A stretch of DNA of 55,343 nucleotides from Spartobacteria bacterium UBA5019 (GCA_002396485.1 DGXZ01000033.1:1-55343), one strand, 5' to 3'. Shown: positions 26,314 to 34,063, numbered from the stretch's first letter. The notes: generated by a model from the sequence alone, not told the origin. Numbers and translations: made by a program.

Positions 26314-26785
26314 CTAAAATTCTAACAATAGCAGGTTGGTGCGTAGAAGTCGAACGCTAGATAAACAACGGTCGAAAATAACGCGGGGGGTCATTTCGCG
26401 GTGCGAATACCAAGTGATGCCGTGTTCCGCCTTGAGGATTTCTTTTTGTCGCTGCCAGATGAGATGGCAGGTGCCGAGGTGCTCGTATTTGCCTCCCGAG
26501 ACTTCTTGATGGGCGCGTTCTGCAGACGCTTTGATGATCGGGGCGATGTCCGGATCATCTCTGATCGGGTCGTAGAGAAGGCTGATTTGAGGGGGGGTGT
26601 TTATTGGTCTGCCTGGCAAGCTCGCGACGGCGCCTGAATGGCAGCAACAGAATCCAAAGGGGAAACCAAATCGGGCTTGTGAGCATGATAAACGCACCAG
26701 CGGCGATTTTGACAAATAAGTCCTCGTGCGGTGAGGAATTCCTCCGCTTGCCTTGAATGGAAAGAGCAGGGGGCGGGAATGTCAT
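26314..26785 (-). pseudogene. Frameshifted small membrane protein gene
   Basis: Two minus-strand frames join at a run of seven C (minus strand) at about 26590-26596. Upstream (from ATG 26785) lies a basic N-terminus and one membrane helix (AAGAFIMLTSPIWFPLWILL) followed by FRRRRELARQTNKHPP. Downstream in the next frame lies QISLLYDPIRDDPDIAPIIK, then GTCHLIWQRQKEILKAEHGI and MTPRVIFD. Removing one C restores a single frame of 156 residues. The second half resembles small bacterial proteins ending in ILKxxxGIxW...NPxxxFD, known to me by pattern only. It may be a true pseudogene, a phase-variable gene or a sequencing error. The 259 nt between this start and the Rrf2 gene show nothing supportable. 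Confidence 0.65.
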
Positions 26786-27044
26786 CGCTGAGCGGGTGGT
26801 TGATTTTTCGGCACGAAACAAAACTCTCCTTGCTTTGCAGATTGGCTCTGGAAAAGGCGCTGCGGACGAAGGCGGAGCAGTGCCGATTGGATGAGGTGTA
26901 GGATTTTGCAGATCATTTCGCCGGGAGCCTAACAAATCCGGTTAGACATCCGCTGGGGGAGGAGAATTTTTTTCACGAACTCAAATTTACGCATCAGCGG
27001 ATTCGAGCGGTTGCTTTTTCCCTGGGGGGGGCGGACGAGGCCTT

Positions 27045-27551
27045 TTATATTTGATAATCGGCATCCGAGCCGGCCCGCTTGATAGGAGCGGCGAACGGAA
27101 TCGGGAGGCCATCCTGGCGGAGTTTTTTGAGGGAGACTTCGGAGACTTGAGCGAGGCTGTAACGATCGAGAATGTTGGCGATGGCATTGCGCACCTCGAG
27201 CATGAGAAGACGGAGGCCGCAGTGCTCCTCGTCGGGGCATGAGCATTTCGTGTAGGCCGTGTGGCTCACGCATCCGATTGGTGCGAGGGGTCCGTCGATG
27301 AGACGCACGACCTCGCCCATCGAGATGTTTTCAGGGGGCTTCGCGAGGAAGAAACCACCATGCTTGCCGCGCTTGCCATCAACGATGCCGGCCTCGCGCA
27401 GCTGAACGAAAATCTGCTCCAGAAAAGGGAGGGGGATTTTTTCCCGCGCGGAAATCTCCTTGAGGGGAATCAGCTCCCTACCGGCCTCGCGGGCAAGGAC
27501 CATATCGATCAAGGCGCGCAGGGCGTATTCGCCGCGTTTGGTCAGTTTCAT
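27045..27551 (-). CDS. Rrf2 family transcriptional regulator
   Basis: The 168 residues match the Rrf2/IscR family. The winged helix spans about 1-85 (MKLTKRGEYALRALIDM, PLPFLEQIFVQLREAGIV, GKHGGFFLAKPPENI). The sensor loop holds four cysteines in the pattern C-x9-C-x-C-x6-C (GCVSHTAYTKCSCPDEEHCG, about 92-112), suitable for an Fe-S cluster or thiol sensing. It is divergent from terC with 175 nt between the starts, where a perfect inverted repeat could be its operator. The target regulon cannot be read from this window. Confidence 0.92.
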   Translation of the reverse strand: MKLTKRGEYALRALIDMVLAREAGRELIPLKEISAREKIPLPFLEQIFVQLREAGIVDGKRGKHGGFFLAKPPENISMGEVVRLIDGPLAPIGCVSHTAYTKCSCPDEEHCGLRLLMLEVRNAIANILDRYSLAQVSEVSLKKLRQDGLPIPFAAPIKRAGSDADYQI

Positions 27552-27653
27552 GGGCGCTTGGAAACAGGATGAGTTGAGGAAGAACTCGGCATGGGGACAT
27601 GCTACAGGCGGGAAGTTGGTGTTGGAAAGAAGCGATTCTGTGACAAGCGATGG

Positions 27654-27668
27654 TTAGTTTAAAACTAA
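27654..27668. promoter_or_regulatory. Palindromic operator candidate between Rrf2 gene and terC
   Basis: TTAGTTT (27654-27660), one A, then AAACTAA (27662-27668) form a perfect 7-bp inverted repeat in the shared intergenic region, about 100 nt from the Rrf2 start and 60 nt from terC. Rrf2 proteins bind such dyads and often regulate themselves. I searched the same gap for a yybP-ykoY manganese riboswitch and did not see one. Confidence 0.5.
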
Positions 27669-27726
27669 TGATTACTTTATTTCTTCATCATTCCCGAATG
27701 CACCAGAAAAAGGCACGGTCGTCGCC

Positions 27727-28728
27727 ATGATGTTATTTCCATTTGCCGAGTATTGGTGGTTCTACGCTTCGTTTATTGTTTTTGTGCTAATCGTGCTTGC
27801 GCTCGACCTCGGGGTTTTTCACAAGACCGCGCATGAGGTGAAATTCCGCGAGGCGCTGACCTGGAGCGTCATCTGGGTGGCGATGGCAGTGGTCTTCGGC
27901 CTCGCGTTCCATGAATTCGCAATCTACCGCCTTCAACACTGCGAGAGGTTGCTCGCGATCCCGGGATTCAACCCGCTTGAGGAGGCCCAGCGGAGCACGC
28001 TGCAATTTTTTACCGGCTATATTGTCGAGAAGGCGCTCTCGGTGGATAACATTTTCGTGTTCGTGGTGATCTTCACCTACTTCAATATCCCGAGCAAATA
28101 CCAGCACCGCGTCCTCTTTTACGGCATTATCGGGGCTTTGATCTTCCGCTGCATCTTCATCGCCATGGGCTCGATTCTGATCCAATACCACTGGGTCGTC
28201 ATCCTCTTCGGCGTGTTCCTTATTCTGACCGGCATCAAAGTGCTTCTCGCCCCCGAGAAACCAGTTGAGCCAGATAAGAACCCAGTCTTGAAACTTCTTA
28301 AAAAGTTTCTGCCTATCAGCCCGCACTTGGACGGCCAGAAATTCTTCACCCACCACAACGGCGTTCGTATGGCGACCCCGCTTTTGGTCGCACTGATCCT
28401 AGTGGAAATCTCGGACATCGTCTTCGCGGTGGACAGCGTTCCGGCCATTTTCGCTATCACCAAGGAACCTCTTATCGTATTCACCTCAAATATCTTCGCT
28501 ATCCTTGGACTTCGCGCCATGTTCTTCCTCTTGGCGGGCATCGTGCACAAGTTCCGCTTCCTGAAATACGGACTCGGACTCGTCCTGGTCTTCGTCGGCC
28601 TGAAGATGGTCTGGCTGAACCATGTCTTCGGCGGCCACTTCCCGATTGGATGGTCTCTCGCCATCATCTCCACGCTCATCGGCGGCTCGATTCTGGTCTC
28701 CTTCCTGGTGCCAGAGAAGAAGCACTGA
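27727..28728 (+). CDS. terC: TerC/Alx family integral membrane protein
   Basis: The 333-residue protein has about nine membrane segments and the family motifs: LALDLGVFHK in helix 2, VEKALSVDNIFVFVVIF (about 99-115) and EISDIVFAVDSVPAIFAI (about 221-238), with the acidic residues thought to bind metal. TerC/Alx proteins export manganese or act in metal loading and tellurite resistance. The C-terminus SFLVPEKKH is encoded by sequence that recurs in decayed form at 29735-29818. A divergent Rrf2 regulator and a palindrome lie upstream. Confidence 0.93.
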   Translation: MMLFPFAEYWWFYASFIVFVLIVLALDLGVFHKTAHEVKFREALTWSVIWVAMAVVFGLAFHEFAIYRLQHCERLLAIPGFNPLEEAQRSTLQFFTGYIVEKALSVDNIFVFVVIFTYFNIPSKYQHRVLFYGIIGALIFRCIFIAMGSILIQYHWVVILFGVFLILTGIKVLLAPEKPVEPDKNPVLKLLKKFLPISPHLDGQKFFTHHNGVRMATPLLVALILVEISDIVFAVDSVPAIFAITKEPLIVFTSNIFAILGLRAMFFLLAGIVHKFRFLKYGLGLVLVFVGLKMVWLNHVFGGHFPIGWSLAIISTLIGGSILVSFLVPEKKH

Positions 28729-28893
28729 AGCGAAAATCAGAATCGTTTTTAGATCAAACACCGCTCGTTGCGCCCTTCCCGAATTTGCGAGAAGAAAGCG
28801 CGCGACCGGAAGCTCGTTTTCGTGGATGGACTCGACAGCCCGTCGCATTCACCAAAGCTGGGTGCTAGACTACGGTGCAAACCGGAATGCTCA

Positions 28894-28923
28894 ATTGCAG
28901 TTTTTCTGCATTTCTGCAATATT
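28894..28923 (+). promoter_or_regulatory. Operator/promoter of the AbrB-PIN pair
   Basis: ATTGCAG (28894-28900) and CTGCAAT (28914-28920) are perfect inverted arms, and a third CTGCA lies between them. TTGCAG at 28895-28900 is also 17 nt from AATATT at 28918-28923. If this is the promoter, transcription would start at or next to the antitoxin ATG (28930), giving a leaderless mRNA autoregulated by antitoxin on the dyad. Confidence 0.5.
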
Positions 28924-28929
28924 GGCTCC

Positions 28930-29175
28930 ATGAAAGCCACAGTCACCATATCCGGTCGCGGACTCATCGCCTTGCCTGCGAAAATGCGGGAGGCGGCAGG
29001 TATCCGGCCTCAGGACAAGCTCATCGCCGAGACCACGCCAGAGGGCATTCTCCTCCGTCCGGCAGTCACCGTGCCTATCGAGATTTACACAGACGAGCGC
29101 ATCGCCGAGTTCGATCAAGCCGAGGCCGAGCTGGCCGCTTGGTTCCAGAAACACCCACCCCTCGTGACCCCATAA
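28930..29175 (+). CDS. AbrB/SpoVT-fold antitoxin
   Basis: The 81-residue protein has an N-terminal swapped-hairpin AbrB domain (ATVTISGRGLIALPAKMREA, then GIRPQDKLIAETT, about 3-45) and an acidic helical tail that would wrap around the toxin (DERIAEFDQAEAELAAWF). It is followed after 3 nt by a PIN-domain gene, the usual VapB-VapC order. ATG 28930 is chosen because the longer upstream frame has no AbrB similarity and would run through the operator. Confidence 0.9.
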   Translation: MKATVTISGRGLIALPAKMREAAGIRPQDKLIAETTPEGILLRPAVTVPIEIYTDERIAEFDQAEAELAAWFQKHPPLVTP

Positions 29176-29178
29176 CCG

Positions 29179-29589
29179 ATGCGTATTTTCCTCGACGCCA
29201 ATATCCTTTTCTCTTCGGCCAAATCCGCCGGAGCCATCCGCAGACTCGTCGAGGAAATCCAAGCGTGCGGCCATGAATGCGTCGCTGATGAATATGTGAT
29301 CGCTGAGGCCCGCAGAAATCTGGAGCAAAAATTCTCCGCCGCACTGCCCGATTTCGAGCGCGTCCTGCTCCGCGTCTCACGCCTCGCGAGCCCGCCCGCA
29401 TTGCCATCCCCCAGCCTCGCCCTGCTCCTGCCGGAAAAAGACCGCCCCGTGCTCGCCTCCGCCATCCAACACCGGTGCCAAGCCCTCCTCACCGGCGACA
29501 ACACCCATTTCAGCCGACTCTATGGCCAAACCATCGCCGGCGTATCGATTCACTCCCCACAGGGCCTTGCGGAGGTGCTCGCAGAATGA
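29179..29589 (+). CDS. PIN-domain ribonuclease toxin (VapC-like)
   Basis: The 136 residues show the PIN acidic set: Asp in MRIFLDANILFSSA (residue 6), Glu in YVIAEARRNLE (near 43), Asp in LPEKDRPVLASAI (near 94) and Asp in ALLTGDNTHFSRL (near 112). These coordinate metal for RNA cleavage. Length and position right after an AbrB antitoxin support a type II toxin-antitoxin module. The module is bracketed by terC and a decayed copy of the terC 3' end. Confidence 0.9.
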   Translation: MRIFLDANILFSSAKSAGAIRRLVEEIQACGHECVADEYVIAEARRNLEQKFSAALPDFERVLLRVSRLASPPALPSPSLALLLPEKDRPVLASAIQHRCQALLTGDNTHFSRLYGQTIAGVSIHSPQGLAEVLAE

Positions 29590-29734
29590 ATCGAAGAAAA
29601 TGAAAAGTAGAATGGCGAAAAGAGAAAGGTAACTGCTCGAAGAGGTGGCAGTCGCACTGTGAAAGTCGGTCCGCATGTCATCAAATCTCGCCATGTGGCG
29701 CCGCGCACCATCGCGCCGGAAAACACCACAGCGG

Positions 29735-29818
29735 GGATGGTCCCTCACCATGTCTCGACGCTTTTCAGCAGCTCGTTTCTGGACTCCTTCCTGTTGCCAG
29801 AGAAGAAGCACTGAAGCG
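29735..29818 (+). pseudogene. Decayed copy of the terC 3' end
   Basis: About 80 bp align with the terC 3' end at 28648-28732. The last 61 bases differ at seven positions and stop abruptly after CTGAAGCG in both. In the frame ending at TGA 29812-29814 the remnant reads STLFSSSFLDSFLLPEKKH, against STLIGGSILVSFLVPEKKH in TerC. Upstream similarity fades, with at least one indel. The rest of 29590-29963 holds no gene; a CCTCC-TTCG-GGAGG hairpin (29906-29919) lies 44 nt before the next gene. Confidence 0.75.
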
Positions 29819-29963
29819 GCAACTCGGCAGATTTCGGCTTGAGGAAACCAGAGGCTGGTGCGATGGAATAAGGCACTAAGGGCCTTGGCTCAGCTTGGCA
29901 GATCACCTCCTTCGGGAGGAGAAGACCGCAGGCCCGAATTCCGCTGGCCCGATTTTTAAAACT

Positions 29964-30857
29964 ATGAACACAACATTACTTGTTTTGGCTGCCGGTATGG
30001 GCAGCAGGTATGGGGGATTGAAGCAGATGGACGGCGTGGGGCCGGGCGGGGAGACACTTCTCGACTACTCGGTGTATGATGCGGCGCTCTCGGGTTTTGA
30101 CCGAGTTGTGTTCGTGATTCGCCGGGATTTTGAGGAGGAATTCAAGGACCGCGTGGGCCGTCGCTACGAAGATCGCATGGATGTGGGCTATGCGTTTCAG
30201 CAGCTCAATGATCTGCCGGAGGGATTCAGCGTGCCGGAAGGCCGCACGAAACCTTGGGGCACGGGGCATGCGATTCTGGCTGCCCGCGATGTGGTCGATT
30301 CCCCGTTCGTGGCGATCAATGCGGATGATTTTTACGGTCGAGATGCGTTTGCGGCTGTGGGCGGATTTTTGAAAGCCCATGAGGAAAACGGAACGCGCTT
30401 TTGCATGGGCGGCTACCGACTTGATGCGACTCTCTCCGAGCATGGGAGCGTGTCTCGCGGGGTCTGCCAGGCGGATGTGGATGGATTACTCCAGACGGTG
30501 CGCGAGCACACGCAAATCCAACGCACGGCGCAGGGCATTACGGATTTGGCGGAGGGTGTGGGATTCAGCGGTGCGGAGCGTGTTTCCATGAACTGCTGGG
30601 GCTTCACTCCGGAGGTGTTTCCATTACTGGAAGCAGGCTTCAAAGATTTTCTGATAGCCTGCGGTGGTGAGGAAAAATCGGAGTTCTACATTCCGAACGC
30701 TGTGGCGGAAATGATCTCAAGTCGAAATGCAACCGTGCAACTCGTGCCTGTGGAGAGCCAGTGGTTCGGCGTCACCTACCGCGAGGACCGCCCACTTGTG
30801 GCAGCTGCCTTGGCGGAACTCACAGCGAAGGGGGAGTATCCCACGCCGTTGGGCTGA
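29964..30857 (+). CDS. Sugar-phosphate nucleotidyltransferase family protein
   Basis: From ATG 29964 the product is 297 residues. It starts with TTLLVLAAGMGSRYGGLKQM, the nucleotide-binding GxGxR...K motif of the NTP_transferase family. VAINADDFYG (about 110-119) is the metal-binding Asp motif, and EFYIPNAVAEMI occurs in the C-terminal half. It lacks the hexapeptide-repeat domain of GlmU/GlgC, so it is a stand-alone transferase. The sugar cannot be predicted. The longer frame from 29895 is less likely because it adds a non-conserved tail before the motif. No ribosome site is seen. Confidence 0.85.
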   Translation: MNTTLLVLAAGMGSRYGGLKQMDGVGPGGETLLDYSVYDAALSGFDRVVFVIRRDFEEEFKDRVGRRYEDRMDVGYAFQQLNDLPEGFSVPEGRTKPWGTGHAILAARDVVDSPFVAINADDFYGRDAFAAVGGFLKAHEENGTRFCMGGYRLDATLSEHGSVSRGVCQADVDGLLQTVREHTQIQRTAQGITDLAEGVGFSGAERVSMNCWGFTPEVFPLLEAGFKDFLIACGGEEKSEFYIPNAVAEMISSRNATVQLVPVESQWFGVTYREDRPLVAAALAELTAKGEYPTPLG

Positions 30858-30988
30858 CACAGGCGGGGGCCTTCCAGATCCTCAGATCGCATCGCCAAGC
30901 TGGGTAGAAAGCTTTCTTGCGGGAAATACCGCCGTTCTTGCACCTGCATTCATCTTATACATGGAGAGCATTTTTGTATATGCTTTGA

Positions 30989-31022
30989 ACCAAAAATTTG
31001 GACGATCGTCCAAATTTTTGGT
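30989..31022. repeat. Perfect 34-bp palindrome between convergent genes
   Basis: The left half reads ACCAAAAATTTGGACGA (30989-31005) and the right half is its exact reverse complement (31006-31022). It would form a 15-bp stem with a GATC tetraloop. It sits between the ends of the nucleotidyltransferase and PPK2 genes, so a bidirectional transcription stop is one explanation, but no T-run follows either arm. The surrounding 30858-31171 gap is locally AT-rich and shows no convincing gene. Confidence 0.75.
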
Positions 31023-31086
31023 CGGGCATGTTGGCTGTGGTGGGGCAATGAGGGAACTGGGGATAGGAAACCGTGCCTGAGAAACG

Positions 31087-31104
31087 GGCCATGCCGGAGG
31101 ATGG
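31087..31104 (+). repeat. Short dispersed repeat copy (with 6012)
   Basis: GGCCATGCCGGAGGATGG matches the minus strand of 6014-6031 exactly over 18 bases. A GCGGCTGAAAA motif follows about 30 bp later. It is intergenic here. Confidence 0.5.
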
Positions 31105-31171
31105 TCTTCCAAGGGGAACGCTGCGCGCGGCCGCGCGGCTGAAAACTACAGGCTACTCGGATTCGATGACG

Positions 31172-31900
31172 CTATCGTCCGAGGGCTTTACTCAGGGCGC
31201 GGCTGAGGACTTTGAGGGACTTCACTCGGGCATACCACTTGAAGTTGGCGGGAATGACGTTCCAAGGCGCAATTTCGGTGGTCGTTTTTTCAAACATGTC
31301 CTCGGCGGCTTCGATGTGCTCGTTCCAGCGTTTCCGGTTGCGCCAGTCCTCGTCGCCGATTTTCCAGTGTTTGTAAGGATCGGCCGTGCGGGATTTGAAG
31401 CGGATGAGTTGTTCGTCCTTGGTGACATGTAGCCAGAGTTTCACGAGCACAGTGCCGTCATCGACGAGCATTTTTTCGAAATCGTTGATCTCCCCATAGG
31501 CGCGCTGCCAGGCAGCTTGGGAGCAAAAGCCCTCGACTCGCTCGACGAGCACACGGCCATACCAAGAGCGGTCGTAGATGGCCATGTGGCCGCGAGGTGG
31601 GAGCTTTGACCAGAAACGCCACATGTAGTGACGGGCAAATTCCTCAGTGGTGGGTTTGTTGATGGAGTAAACGCGAAGAAGTCGGGGATCGAGGCGCTCG
31701 GTGAGGCGCTTGATGGCTCCGCCCTTGCCAGCGGCATCGGGTCCCTCGATGACGATGACAATGGGAATTTTCTTCTCATGGAGCTCGAGCTGCATGTTGA
31801 GAAGCTCAAGCTGATATTGCTTCACCTGACTTTTGTATTCCTCCTGGGTGAGGGATTTCGACTGGTCGAGGTCGTTGAGACGGATGCGTTCTTTTGGCAT
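31172..31900 (-). CDS. ppk2: Polyphosphate kinase 2 family protein
   Basis: The 242-residue one-domain protein matches PPK2. The Walker A region is VIEGPDAAGKGGAIKRL (about 51-67), the Walker B-like region YDRSWYGRVLVERVEGF (about 109-125), and the lid contains RTADPYKHWKIGDEDW. These enzymes move phosphate between polyphosphate and nucleoside mono- or diphosphates in the cytoplasm. Which nucleotide class it prefers is not clear from the motifs alone. It is convergent with the nucleotidyltransferase gene. Confidence 0.95.
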   Translation of the reverse strand: MPKERIRLNDLDQSKSLTQEEYKSQVKQYQLELLNMQLELHEKKIPIVIVIEGPDAAGKGGAIKRLTERLDPRLLRVYSINKPTTEEFARHYMWRFWSKLPPRGHMAIYDRSWYGRVLVERVEGFCSQAAWQRAYGEINDFEKMLVDDGTVLVKLWLHVTKDEQLIRFKSRTADPYKHWKIGDEDWRNRKRWNEHIEAAEDMFEKTTTEIAPWNVIPANFKWYARVKSLKVLSRALSKALGR

Positions 31901-31984
31901 GGGTGTCGAGAGTCGGTTTTTAAACAGGATTTGCAGGATGAACAGGAAAAAGGTGGCGACAATGAAAGTGGGCCAATCCGGAAC

Positions 31985-32716
31985 TCAGTATTTCAAGATT
32001 CGCTCGAGAAATTGCTTCACGGCGGGTTGGCGGGGGTTTTCAAAAAACTCTCCTGCAGCAGCGCACTCGAGCACGCCGCCATCGGCGATGAATGCGACGC
32101 GGTCGGCCGAGCGGCGTGCGAAGCCCATCTCGTGGGTGACGAGAATGATGGGTTTCCCGGATTCACGGAGCTCCACAATCACATCGAGAACTTCGGCGGT
32201 CATCTCGGGATCGAGGGCGGATGTGGGTTCGTCGAGGAGGAGAAAAGCAGGATCCACGGCGAGCGCGCGGGCTATGGCAACACGCTGGCGCTGGCCACCG
32301 CTGAGTTGCGCAGGTTGCTTGGCCGCATGCTCGGCGAGGTGGAAGCGTTTTAGAACATCCATGGCCCGGTCACGGGCGGTTGCGGTATCAATCCCATGTA
32401 CCTCGGTGAGCGGGAGCATGACATTTCCCAAGGCGCTGAGGTGGGGAAAGAGATTGTAGGCCTGAAAAACAATGCCCGTGTGGCTGCGGTGGATCCTCAA
32501 GCGCTCCTCGTCCTGCGGTAGAGGTTCGCCGTTGACGAGGATTTCGCCCGAATCGGGGGCATCAAGGCCTGCAAGGAGACGGAGGAGGGTGGATTTGCCT
32601 CCGCCGGATGGTCCGATGAGGGCGAGGGTGTGAGCAAACTCCGCCTCGAAATTCACGGCATCAAGGACAGTCTGGAGTCCGAATCTTTTTGTGAGGCCGC
32701 GCAGGAGGATCTTCAT
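31985..32716 (-). CDS. Polar amino-acid ABC transporter ATP-binding protein
   Basis: The 243 residues carry Walker A (LIGPSGGGKSTLLR), the Q-loop (GIVFQAYNLFPHLSALGN), signature LSGGQRQRVAIARAL, Walker B (FLLLDEPTSALDPE) and the H-loop (ILVTHEMGFAR). The QAYNLFPHL and THEMGFAR wording is typical of the GlnQ/HisP amino-acid uptake class. It overlaps the upstream lipoprotein gene by ATGA. The operon contains a permease and a lipoprotein but no recognisable periplasmic binding protein. Confidence 0.95.
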   Translation of the reverse strand: MKILLRGLTKRFGLQTVLDAVNFEAEFAHTLALIGPSGGGKSTLLRLLAGLDAPDSGEILVNGEPLPQDEERLRIHRSHTGIVFQAYNLFPHLSALGNVMLPLTEVHGIDTATARDRAMDVLKRFHLAEHAAKQPAQLSGGQRQRVAIARALAVDPAFLLLDEPTSALDPEMTAEVLDVIVELRESGKPIILVTHEMGFARRSADRVAFIADGGVLECAAAGEFFENPRQPAVKQFLERILKY

Positions 32717-33099
32717 CTTTTACGGAGCTTCTCAGGAATTTCGTCGGGAATGACTCCGAAGTCCGGGAGGGGAACTTCGACGATTTCTTCTACGATGACT
32801 GGATCGAATGGCACCCCCGGAGCCACAGGCGGCGCGGCGCGGAGGTCGCTGAACGCGACATAGCCAGTGCGGTTGTCGAGCAGGCGCACAAAGGCGTAGC
32901 CTGAGTCTTTTTTCAGCAGATTGAGAGCCATCTCCTTTTCGAGTTTCTCTGGTGGGAATGCCTGGGCTGGCCCGCTTCGAAAGAACTCCGCGCGCCGGAC
33001 TGTGAGATACTCCGGCGGCGAATCCTTGTCGAAGTGCTCCACGGCCGAGCATCCGGTCAGGAGCAGGCAGGCGATGAGACAGAGAGGTTCACGTTTCAT
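32713..33099 (-). CDS. Lipoprotein with SH3-like region
   Basis: ATG 33099 gives 128 residues with a lipobox (LIACLLLTGCS, Cys near 17). The mature part has the spacing of a bacterial SH3-like domain (EFFRSGPAQAFPPEKL, NLLKKDSGYAFVRLLDNRTG, YVAFSDLRAAPP, about 40-90) and an acidic, Pro-rich tail. It lies between and overlaps both the permease gene (11 nt) and the ATPase gene (4 nt), so the three are translated together. It may anchor near the transporter or wall; a substrate-binding role is unproven. Confidence 0.8.
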   Translation of the reverse strand: MKREPLCLIACLLLTGCSAVEHFDKDSPPEYLTVRRAEFFRSGPAQAFPPEKLEKEMALNLLKKDSGYAFVRLLDNRTGYVAFSDLRAAPPVAPGVPFDPVIVEEIVEVPLPDFGVIPDEIPEKLRKR

Positions 33100-33865
33100 A
33101 GCGCACTTTGGATTCCAAGTATTTCGTCCAGAGCGAAACTGGCAGAGTGAGGACAAGATAGCAGATGCCGAGTGGAACAAAACTCTCAAAGGTGCTGTAG
33201 GTCGCCGAATTGATCTGGTTTGCAGCAAAGGTCAGTTCGGGGATTCCAATGATATAGAGCAGTGACGAGTCCTTGATGAGCGAGGAGAACTGACCCGCCA
33301 CGGGAGGCAGAATCTGACGCAACACCTGGGGAAAAATGACAAAGCGGTAGGTCTGGACAGGTGTGAGTCCAATGGCGCGGGCGCTGTCCCATTGCGAGCG
33401 ACCGACACTCTCGATGCCAGCACGTATGATTTCAGCAATGTAGGCGCCGCTGAAGAGCGAGAGAATCACGATTCCCACCGATACCCGGTCATTCCAACCC
33501 ACGGCGTTTGCAATCCCGTAGAACCCAAAAAGCACGAGCACGAGAAGCGGGAGTCCCCTCACCGTCTCGACATAGGCGGCAGCGGTGTAACGCAGAGGCA
33601 GAAAAGCCGAGCGACGCGCCAACGCGGTGAGAGCGCCGATGGCTGTGCTGAGCAAGAGGGCCGCAGCCGAGATGCCGATCGTGGCAGCCCAGCCATTCAG
33701 AAATGTGACGCGATAGCCCCACACCTGCTCCCAGTTTTTGAGGGAATGCGAAAAGGCCAACCAGCACAGACCGGAGTAGACCAGAAGCAGGATAATGATA
33801 GTCACGGCCTTCGCTGCGGGCCGGGCCGGACTCGTCGGGCGATCGATGAAAAAACCAGCCTGCAT
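33089..33865 (-). CDS. Polar amino-acid ABC transporter permease
   Basis: The 258 residues have about five to six membrane helices. The HisM/GlnP-type coupling loop is visible in EIIRAGIESVGRSQWDSARA, then IGLTPVQTYRFVIFPQVLRQ (about 145-185). YVETVRGLPLLVLVLFGFYG is also typical of this family. It is first in a minus-strand operon with the SH3-like lipoprotein and the ATPase. Amino-acid uptake is inferred from family. Confidence 0.94.
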   Translation of the reverse strand: MQAGFFIDRPTSPARPAAKAVTIIILLLVYSGLCWLAFSHSLKNWEQVWGYRVTFLNGWAATIGISAAALLLSTAIGALTALARRSAFLPLRYTAAAYVETVRGLPLLVLVLFGFYGIANAVGWNDRVSVGIVILSLFSGAYIAEIIRAGIESVGRSQWDSARAIGLTPVQTYRFVIFPQVLRQILPPVAGQFSSLIKDSSLLYIIGIPELTFAANQINSATYSTFESFVPLGICYLVLTLPVSLWTKYLESKVRYET

Positions 33866-33871
33866 ATCAGA

Positions 33872-34057
33872 TCAGGATGCGGAGGCCTCCACCGAAACCA
33901 ATTCACCCCCTGAGAAACGGAGGCTCAACTGGATGGGATGGCAACACACGGAACAATCTTCGATCATCTCGACAGACGAGTGTGATGTGTCGGCTAAAAT
34001 GCCGAACAACTCGCCGCAGTAGGGGCACTCGATCTCGACATCCTCGACGCCGTCCAT
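33872..34057 (-). CDS. CPXCG-motif cysteine-rich protein
   Basis: The 61-residue protein has two cysteine pairs, ECPYCGELFGI near residue 11 and EDCSVCCHPIQL near 35, forming a compact zinc-ribbon-like fold. It matches the small CPXCG family found in many Gram-negative bacteria, of unknown role. It is cytoplasmic. It follows rsfS by 6 nt and precedes the ABC operon by 6 nt on the same strand. Confidence 0.88.
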   Translation of the reverse strand: MDGVEDVEIECPYCGELFGILADTSHSSVEMIEDCSVCCHPIQLSLRFSGGELVSVEASAS

Positions 34058-34063
34058 CGCTGA

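Noticed and set aside
27552..27726. yybP-ykoY manganese riboswitch upstream of terC
   Set aside because: The conserved core of that riboswitch is not visible; only a short dyad is present.
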